Origin: an uncultured Clostridia bacterium
GTDB taxonomy: Bacteria > Bacillota > Clostridia > Oscillospirales > JAAYOS01
Length of the DNA: 44,131 nt
Direction: 5' to 3'
Assembly: GCA_947631015.1 (NCBI GenBank)
Contig: CANRJS010000016.1
Coordinates: forward strand, 1-44,131
Position 1 is the first letter of the stretch. Each line of letters opens with the position of its first letter. A program made the position numbers and the translations under genes. Shown here piece after piece: positions 39,267-44,131 of this stretch. The notes under the pieces are model-generated. The model was not told the origin of the DNA and did not search any database. It worked only from the letters and a program-made list of their open reading frames with translations.

Positions 39267-40052
39267 TTACTCCTTTGCCTGATTTTCTTTTTTCCCCGAC
39301 TCACCGGCCATCGTCGTGCCGATGCTCCTGAGGAACGCCTTCGTCCGCTCCTCCTTCGGGTTCTCGAAGAACTCCTTCGAAGGTCCGGACTCGGCTACAA
39401 CACCGTCCTCCATGAATATCACCCTGTTTGACACCGTGCGCGCAAATCCCATCTCGTGGGTGACGACGAGCATCGTCATCCCGTCCTCCGCGAGCCGGCG
39501 CATGACGGCGAGCACCTCGACCGTGAGCTCCGGGTCGAGAGCGGACGTGGGCTCGTCAAAGTAGATTATCTCCGGCTCGGGCGCTATGGCGCGCGCTATC
39601 GCTACGCGCTGCTGCTGTCCGCCGGAGAGCTGGTCGGGATAGTAGTCGTACCTGTCCGACAGCCCTACCCTGTCAAGCGCGCGGCGGCCGACGTCCCGCG
39701 CCTGCGTCTTCGGCATTTTGTGGCCCAGTATCAGCCCTTCGGTGACGTTCTCAAGGGCGGTCTTGTTCGAAAAGAGATTGTAGTTCTGGAACACGAACGC
39801 GGTCTTTTTCCTGAGCCGCGCTATGTCCCGCTTGGAGACATGGCCGAGCTCGAAGCTCTCTCCGTCAAAGACGAGAGTGCCCGCGTCGGCGGTCTCGAGA
39901 AAGTTTATGCAGCGGAGCAGCGTCGTCTTGCCCGAGCCGGAGGGGCCGAGTATCGCGACGACGTCGCCGCGCTCGACCGTGAGGTCGACCCCGCGCAGAA
40001 CGTCGAGCGTCCCGAAGCCCTTGGTTATTCCTTTCACTTCAAGCATCGGCAT
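39267..40052 (-). CDS. Polar amino-acid ABC transporter ATP-binding protein (GlnQ-type)
   Basis: A 261-residue ATPase. Walker A is [10 protein letters not shown]-loop [17 protein letters not shown], signature LSGGQQQR, Walker [15 protein letters not shown], and the switch His is in [15 protein letters not shown] and [11 protein letters not shown] are typical of the PAAT family. The start at 40052 has GGAGGAACGAAA before it and overlaps the permease stop by 14 bases; a second Met two codons later is also possible. It is the second gene of the importer operon. Confidence 0.93.
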   Translation of the reverse strand: MPMLEVKGITKGFGTLDVLRGVDLTVERGDVVAILGPSGSGKTTLLRCINFLETADAGTLVFDGESFELGHVSKRDIARLRKKTAFVFQNYNLFSNKTALENVTEGLILGHKMPKTQARDVGRRALDRVGLSDRYDYYPDQLSGGQQQRVAIARAIAPEPEIIYFDEPTSALDPELTVEVLAVMRRLAEDGMTMLVVTHEMGFARTVSNRVIFMEDGVVAESGPSKEFFENPKEERTKAFLRSIGTTMAGESGKKENQAKE

Positions 40053-40734
40053 TTTCGTTCCTCCTCCGCTTTACGCGGTGCGTGCTGAGCCGGCGTTCGC
40101 CCCTGCCCTGGAGCCATGTGAGTATCGTCGAGAACGCGAGGTATATCAGTCCGACCTCTATGTACAGCACGAGCGGCTCGTAGGTCCGCGCGACTATCTG
40201 CTTTGTCTTCTGCAGCATCTCCATGACGGTTATGTTTGCCGCAAGCGACGTGTCCTTGAGCATTGAGATAAGCGAGTTCGAGAGTGTCGGGAACGCCGTC
40301 TTCATCGCCTGCGGGAGCACGATGCGCCGCATTATCTGGATGTAGGAGAGGCCGGTGCAGTAGCCCGCCTCGACCTGCCCCACCGGCACCGACTCGAGCG
40401 CGGCGCGGATAGTCTCCGCGCAGTAGGCCGCGTAGTTGAGGCCGATGACGGCTATCGCCGCGACCACCTCGTGAATGACTATGCCGACCCTCGGAAGTCC
40501 GTAGTAGACTATGAAGAGCTGAACGAGCAGCGGCGTGCCGCGGAATATCCATATATAGAACCGCGCAAACTGCCGAAGCACCGGCACCTTGGCGTACTGC
40601 ACCATCGCGAGCAGCAGCGCCACGACCATACAAAGCGAGAACGCCGCTACCGTGAGCGGTATCGTCATGCACAGGCCGGGAATGAGTATGTCGTCAAAGG
40701 ATTGGGCAAAGACTTGCCATGCGTGTGCGTCCAT
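40039..40734 (-). CDS. Polar amino-acid ABC transporter permease (HisM/GlnP family)
   Basis: A 231-residue membrane protein with about five helices. The family signature [19 protein letters not shown] and the cytosolic EAA loop around [26 protein letters not shown] are clear. It is the first gene of the importer operon. The promoter lies at 40797-40825, divergent from the LysR gene, so that regulator probably controls it. Only one permease is present, so it should form a homodimer. Confidence 0.93.
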   Translation of the reverse strand: MDAHAWQVFAQSFDDILIPGLCMTIPLTVAAFSLCMVVALLLAMVQYAKVPVLRQFARFYIWIFRGTPLLVQLFIVYYGLPRVGIVIHEVVAAIAVIGLNYAAYCAETIRAALESVPVGQVEAGYCTGLSYIQIMRRIVLPQAMKTAFPTLSNSLISMLKDTSLAANITVMEMLQKTKQIVARTYEPLVLYIEVGLIYLAFSTILTWLQGRGERRLSTHRVKRRRNENADA

Positions 40735-40796
40735 AAAGTTTTTTCATCCTCTCGCGGGAGCGCCTTTCCGCGCGGCGTCCCCTTGTTCCGGGGATA

Positions 40797-40825
40797 ATTA
40801 TAGCCTGCTTTCCGTAATATAGCAA
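40797..40825 (-). promoter_or_regulatory. Promoter of the amino-acid importer operon
   Basis: On the minus strand TTGCTA (40820-40825) and a perfect TATAAT (40797-40802) are 17 bases apart. Confidence 0.75.
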
Positions 40826-40878
40826 ATACTTATATTAAATATTTGGATATACTTGACAGGCATAGCTGCATTTGCTAT
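40819..40878. promoter_or_regulatory. Inverted ATAGCAAAT boxes in the LysR-importer divergent region
   Basis: ATAGCAAAT (40819-40827) and ATTTGCTAT (40870-40878) are exact inverted copies. One lies over the -35 of the importer promoter, the other over the -10 of the LysR promoter. Between them is an AT-rich stretch with AAATATTT, like LysR operators (T-N11-A type). Confidence 0.45.
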
Positions 40879-40881
40879 ACT
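40853..40881 (+). promoter_or_regulatory. Promoter of the LysR gene
   Basis: A perfect TTGACA (40853-40858) and TATACT (40876-40881) are 17 bases apart. The predicted transcription start (about 40888) is only a few bases before the GTG at 40891. Confidence 0.8.
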
Positions 40882-40890
40882 GCGGTCGGG

Positions 40891-41781
40891 GTGATAAAAA
40901 CGGAACTGAGAGTTTTGCAGTATTTCCTCGCGGTGACGCGGGAGGAGTCGATACTCGGGGCGGCGAAGTCGCTGCATCTGTCACAGCCGACGCTCTCGCG
41001 CCAGCTCCACGAGCTCGAGGAGGAGCTCGGAAAGCCGCTCTTCATACGCTCGAACAGAAAAATAGCCCTCACCGAGGAGGGCATGATGCTCCGCAAGCGC
41101 GCGGAGGAGATATTGGAGCTGGTGCGCCGCGCGGAGGATGAGATAGCGCTTTCGGACGAGCACCTCGCGGGCGACGTCACTATAGGCGCGGCGGAGGCGG
41201 AAGGCGTGCGCTTCCTCGCGCACGCCGCCGAGAGGATGCGGGACGAGTACCCGCTCGTCCGCTTCCACATCATAAGCGGAGACAGCGCGGCGGTGCTCGA
41301 GGATCTTGACCGGGGGCTCGTGGACTTCGGGTTCGTGCTCGGTGAGGCGGACGCCGCAAAGTACGAGTCGATAGCGGCGCCGTACCGTCCGACGTTCGGT
41401 GCGCTCGTGCGGGCAGACGACCCGCTCGCGTCGCGCGCGTCTATAGCGCCGGAGGAGCTTTACGACCTGCCGCTCATAGTCTCGCGGCAGATGCTCCGCA
41501 CCGACGACCTGCGGCGGATAATGCGCTGCGGGGCGGAGCGGCTGAATATCGCCGCCACCTACAACCTCCTCCACAACGGCGCTATGCTCGTGGACGAGGG
41601 TATGGGCTGCGCGGTCTGCCTCGAGGGCGTAGTGGACGTCTCCGGCGCGCGGCCGCTGCGGTTCGTGCCGTTCTCCGAGCAGCCGGATATACGCGCGTCG
41701 GTGATATGGAAGAAGTACCGCGTGTTCAGCCGCGCGGCGGAGCGCTTCCTTGCGGAGCTGAGGAGCCGCGCCGGGGCGTAA
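40891..41781 (+). CDS. LysR family transcriptional regulator
   Basis: A 296-residue DNA-binding regulator. The N-terminal winged HTH begins ELRVLQYFLAVTREES and continues AAKSLHLSQPTLSRQLHELEEELGKPLF. The effector domain (about 90-290) is the periplasmic-binding-protein-like fold (DLDRGLVDFGFVLGE). The start is GTG at 40891; upstream ATG codons lie before the promoter, and there is no good Shine-Dalgarno sequence. It is divergent from the amino-acid importer, its likely target. The C-terminus ends near the convergent CYTH gene. Confidence 0.92.
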   Translation: MIKTELRVLQYFLAVTREESILGAAKSLHLSQPTLSRQLHELEEELGKPLFIRSNRKIALTEEGMMLRKRAEEILELVRRAEDEIALSDEHLAGDVTIGAAEAEGVRFLAHAAERMRDEYPLVRFHIISGDSAAVLEDLDRGLVDFGFVLGEADAAKYESIAAPYRPTFGALVRADDPLASRASIAPEELYDLPLIVSRQMLRTDDLRRIMRCGAERLNIAATYNLLHNGAMLVDEGMGCAVCLEGVVDVSGARPLRFVPFSEQPDIRASVIWKKYRVFSRAAERFLAELRSRAGA

Positions 41782-41827
41782 TCTTTCTTTGCGTCCCGTT
41801 GTCGCGCTTCATACGAGGGCTCGGGGT

Positions 41828-42310
41828 TTACTCCCCGAGGCGCGTCTTTATCCAGTAGTTTTTCATCTTGAAGCCGCGCTCGAAGGTGACGTCTCGCGCG
41901 CCCTCGCCCGGCCAGACGAAGGCGCGCGCCTCGTCCTCGCTTTCAAACTCCGCCTCGCCGTACATGAATTCGTGCTCCGTGCCGGCGTCGACCACAGAGC
42001 AGTCCAGCGCGCGGCCGCCGTACATATAGCGGCGGTAGTCCTTGCGTATCGGCTCGCGGCCGATGAAGCGGACTATCTCGAGATAAAATTCTTCGGTTAT
42101 CGGGGTCTCTATCTCCTCGCGGGAGAAGTCGCCCTCGCCCTTGACGGTGAGCTTGCAGGAGACCCTGCCCTTCTCCGGGCCTTCCAGCGTCTCCGCGCGC
42201 CTCACGCGCACCTCCGGCGAGACCGAGAGGTACGCCTGCGTCACGGCGTCATGCGTGACGAGCGGCAGGTCCGGCAGGGCGGACAGAAGAAATTTGCGCT
42301 CTATCTCCAT
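41828..42310 (-). CDS. CYTH domain protein (inorganic triphosphatase / adenylate cyclase class 2 fold)
   Basis: A 160-residue protein of the triphosphate tunnel family. The signature EIERKF is at residues 2-7. Alternating charged strands follow: VRVRRAE, CKLTVKGEG, REEIETPI, RKDYRRYM and FMYGEAEFESEDEA, which line the tunnel and bind metal and triphosphate. The length is that of single-domain bacterial CYTH triphosphatases such as YgiF-like or NeuTTM-type proteins. The substrate may be inorganic triphosphate or thiamine triphosphate. The start has AAGGAGGCACATTC before the ATG. It is convergent with the LysR gene and divergent from pfkA. Confidence 0.88.
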   Translation of the reverse strand: MEIERKFLLSALPDLPLVTHDAVTQAYLSVSPEVRVRRAETLEGPEKGRVSCKLTVKGEGDFSREEIETPITEEFYLEIVRFIGREPIRKDYRRYMYGGRALDCSVVDAGTEHEFMYGEAEFESEDEARAFVWPGEGARDVTFERGFKMKNYWIKTRLGE

Positions 42311-42357
42311 GAATGTGCCTCCTTACTTGACGCGCGGACGCGCGCCTTTCCCGCACC

Positions 42358-42386
42358 ATTGTACCACAGCCGGCACGGGGTGTCCG
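42358..42386 (-). promoter_or_regulatory. Probable promoter of the CYTH gene
   Basis: On the minus strand CGGACA (42381-42386) and TACAAT (42358-42363) are 17 bases apart. Confidence 0.5.
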
Positions 42387-42396
42387 CGTCCCTTAA

Positions 42397-42422
42397 AAAA
42401 TTTGTTTGTTTGCACAAATTTT
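42397..42422. promoter_or_regulatory. Inverted repeat upstream of the pfkA promoter
   Basis: AAAATTTGT (42397-42405) and ACAAATTTT (42414-42422) are exact reverse complements 8 bases apart. They end two bases before the pfkA -35 region, a place suited to an activator or repressor. Confidence 0.5.
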
Positions 42423-42423
42423 A

Positions 42424-42452
42424 GTGGCATTTTCCGAAATGTATGCTATAAT
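42424..42452 (+). promoter_or_regulatory. Extended -10 promoter of pfkA
   Basis: A perfect TATAAT (42447-42452) is preceded by TGC. The -35 (GTGGCA) is weak, which the extended -10 would offset. Confidence 0.75.
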
Positions 42453-42497
42453 TATGACATCACCCAAGCAATATTGCCAAAAGGAGGAGTCGGATAT

Positions 42498-43586
42498 ATG
42501 AAAAGGATAGGCATACTTACGAGCGGCGGCGACTGTCAGGCGCTGAACGTCACGATGCGCGGCGTCGCGAAGGGGCTTTATAGCATCTACGGCAGGGAAG
42601 GGGTGGAGATCTTCGGCTTCATCGACGGTTACAAGGGCCTTATGTACGAGGACTACCGGAAGATGACGCCTGTCGACTTCTCAGGCCTGCTCACCGTCGG
42701 CGGAACGATACTTGGCTCGAGCCGCACGCCGTTCAAGCTGATACGCGAACCGGACGAGAACGGTCTTGACAAGGTCGAGGCTATGAAGTACACCTACCGC
42801 CGTCTGCGGCTCGACTGTCTCGTCGTGCTCGGCGGCAACGGCAGCCAGAAGACCGCGAACCTCCTCTCGGAGGAGGGTCTGAACGTTATCGGCCTGCCCA
42901 AGACGATAGACAACGACCTCTGGGGCACCGACACGACCTTCGGCTTCCAGAGTGCCATCGCGGTCGCGACCGACGTCATCGACTGCATCCACACCACGGC
43001 ATCCTCCCACAACCGCATATTCCTCGTGGAGATAATGGGTCACAAGGCGGGCTGGCTGACGCTGAACGCCGGTATCGCGGGCGGTGCGGACATCATCCTG
43101 ATACCCGAGATACCGTACAACATCGACTCTGTGATAAAGAAGGTAGAGGAGCGCTCCCGCTCCGGCCACGGGTTCACCATTCTCGCCGTCGCGGAGGGCG
43201 CCATATCGCAAGAGGTCGCCGCGATGGACAAGAAGGAGCGCAAGAAGGCTCTCGCAAAGATTGCCAAGGAATATCCCTCCGGCTCCTACGAGATAGCGGC
43301 AAAGATAACCGAGCGCACCGGCAAGGAGGTCCGCGTGACCGTTCCGGGTCACATGCAGCGCGGCGGCGTTCCGTGTGCGTATGACCGAGTGCTCTCGAGC
43401 CGCCTCGGCACCACGGCGGCGCTCGAGATATCCAAGGGCAACTTCGGAAACCTCGTCGCTATCCATGACCACAAGATAATCACCGTCCCGCTCAAGGAGG
43501 TCGCGGGCAAGCTCAAGACCGTTGACCCCACGGGCGACATCATCGAGGAAGCGCGCCTCCTCGGCATCAGCTTCGGAGACGACTAA
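42498..43586 (+). CDS. pfkA: 6-phosphofructokinase (group III, ATP or PPi dependent)
   Basis: Phosphorylates fructose 6-phosphate to the 1,6-bisphosphate, the committed step of glycolysis. The 362-residue length fits the mid-sized group. The N-terminus is TSGGDCQALN rather than the usual GGDxPGMN. The donor-site motif is GGNGSQ (112-117), with Asn where GGDGS has Asp. The catalytic motif is LPKTIDND (133-140) with Lys at 135. MGHKAGWL and GHMQRGG bind fructose phosphate. Gly in the position equivalent to E. coli 104 suggests ATP, while Lys at the 124 equivalent is the PPi-enzyme residue, so the donor is uncertain. The ATG has AAGGAGGAGT before it; monocistronic. Confidence 0.93.
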   Translation: MKRIGILTSGGDCQALNVTMRGVAKGLYSIYGREGVEIFGFIDGYKGLMYEDYRKMTPVDFSGLLTVGGTILGSSRTPFKLIREPDENGLDKVEAMKYTYRRLRLDCLVVLGGNGSQKTANLLSEEGLNVIGLPKTIDNDLWGTDTTFGFQSAIAVATDVIDCIHTTASSHNRIFLVEIMGHKAGWLTLNAGIAGGADIILIPEIPYNIDSVIKKVEERSRSGHGFTILAVAEGAISQEVAAMDKKERKKALAKIAKEYPSGSYEIAAKITERTGKEVRVTVPGHMQRGGVPCAYDRVLSSRLGTTAALEISKGNFGNLVAIHDHKIITVPLKEVAGKLKTVDPTGDIIEEARLLGISFGDD

Positions 43587-44131
43587 CGCGCTGCGCGCGT
43601 CGCGGAAAATCGCAGGAGGGCTTTGCCCGCTCCTTTACCAATTTTCCACTCTGCAATTCCCACGCGGTCGGAGACCGCGTGGGAGCCCTTTTGATTGAAA
43701 TGCTCGCCCCGAATGAATCGGGGCTCCGCAAAGTTGCCTGCCTTTGCAGGCAACTTTAACCGCGCAAACAGGCGCGGGGCGGCTTTGCCGCCTTCGACGC
43801 ACGCTCCGTGCAAAGAGTTTTTTCCGACGCGCATGTCGTCGGGAAAAATGGATTAAAATTTATTTCGCCGCTGAAGCGGCGAAACTCTGCGAGGCCTCTT
43901 TCCCGCAAAATGCGACTGTTTGCGCAGCCTGCGGCTGCGCCGCGCCGGTTCGCGCGGTTGAAGTTAGCGGCAAAGCCGCTAACTTCGCGCAGGCGGAATT
44001 CATTTCCGCCGAGCATTTAAATTAAAGGGGTCCCCAAACGGCGCAGAGCGCCGTCCGCGCCGGTTCGCGCGGTTGAAGTTAGCGGCAAAGCCGCTAACTT
44101 CGCGCAGGCGGAATTCATTTCCGCCGAGCAT
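43587..44131. repeat. Mosaic hairpin repeat, copy 4, running off the window end
   Basis: From about 43660 to 43900 it repeats the module order of the 33.2-33.5 kb copy: CCCACGCGGTC hairpin, GATTGAAATGCTCG, a GAATGAATC hairpin, a GTTGCC hairpin, ACCGCGC, AAAGAGTTTTTTCCGACG, then ATTTCGCCGC ending in GCGAAACTCTGCGAGGC. After 43940 part of the same module set appears in opposite orientation, twice. The 545 bases hold no gene. Confidence 0.8.
43940..44131. repeat. Exact 77-bp direct repeat at the window end
   Basis: Bases 43940-44016 and 44055-44131 are identical. Both run from CCGCGCCGGTTCGCGCGG through a GTTAGCGG-CAAAG-CCGCTAAC hairpin to TTTCCGCCGAGCAT. The intervening 38 bases contain GGGGTCCCC and an ACGGCGC hairpin. 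The second copy ends on the last base of the window. Confidence 0.95.

Overview
The window looks like chromosome from a GC-rich anaerobic Firmicute, most likely a Clostridia/Oscillospirales-type gut bacterium. The grounds are strong AGGAGG-type ribosome binding sites, many sigma-A promoters with 17-bp spacers (several perfect or near-perfect), a class B sortase, a flavodiiron-rubredoxin fusion, an EFR1-type ferredoxin/flavodoxin protein, Fe-S L-serine dehydratase, radical-SAM chemistry and a group III phosphofructokinase. This placement is inference; no rRNA or tRNA gene was seen to test it. The right edge stops exactly at the end of a repeat copy, so it is probably a contig end.

Layout. 1-3.0 kb: purA-guaA purine operon (minus). 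3.0-6.5 kb: small heavy-metal-associated protein, FAD/Rieske oxidoreductase behind a hairpin that covers its ribosome binding site, and a MATE exporter (plus). 6.5-13.6 kb: minus-strand housekeeping genes (membrane Fe-S protein, nucleoside phosphorylase, SpoU-type methylase, malQ, VOC protein, 3-methyladenine glycosylase, serine dehydratase, HD hydrolase). 13.6-20 kb, plus strand: a tandem palindromic repeat, then a radical-SAM DNA-repair-type pair whose promoter carries a LexA-like box, an orphan ABC ATPase followed by a possible structured RNA, sortase B, and a four-module flavodiiron protein. 20-22.3 kb: lipoproteins, including an AT-rich foreign-looking patch with a frameshifted secreted-protein gene. 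22.3-24.6 kb: ABC-2 exporter. 24.7-29.8 kb: long minus operon for tRNA thiolation/anticodon modification (ttcA, mnmA, cysteine desulfurase, tcdA) with tmrB and a cyclase at its head. 30-35 kb: acyltransferase, DUF1349-like protein, asnA, tag, hsp20. 35-40.8 kb: esterase, EFR1 ferredoxin protein, old-yellow-enzyme reductase, Cys-rich small protein and a polar amino-acid ABC importer, divergent from a LysR regulator. 41-43.6 kb: CYTH protein and pfkA. 43.6-44.1 kb: repeats.

The most notable structure outside genes is a family of mosaic intergenic repeats (about 6.5, 20.0, 33.1-33.5 and 43.6-44.1 kb). They are built almost entirely of short hairpins whose loops and linkers are conserved while the stems change on both sides together. 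Three alkylation or DNA-damage repair loci (mpg, tag, rSAM/DUF4130) also lie within about 23 kb.
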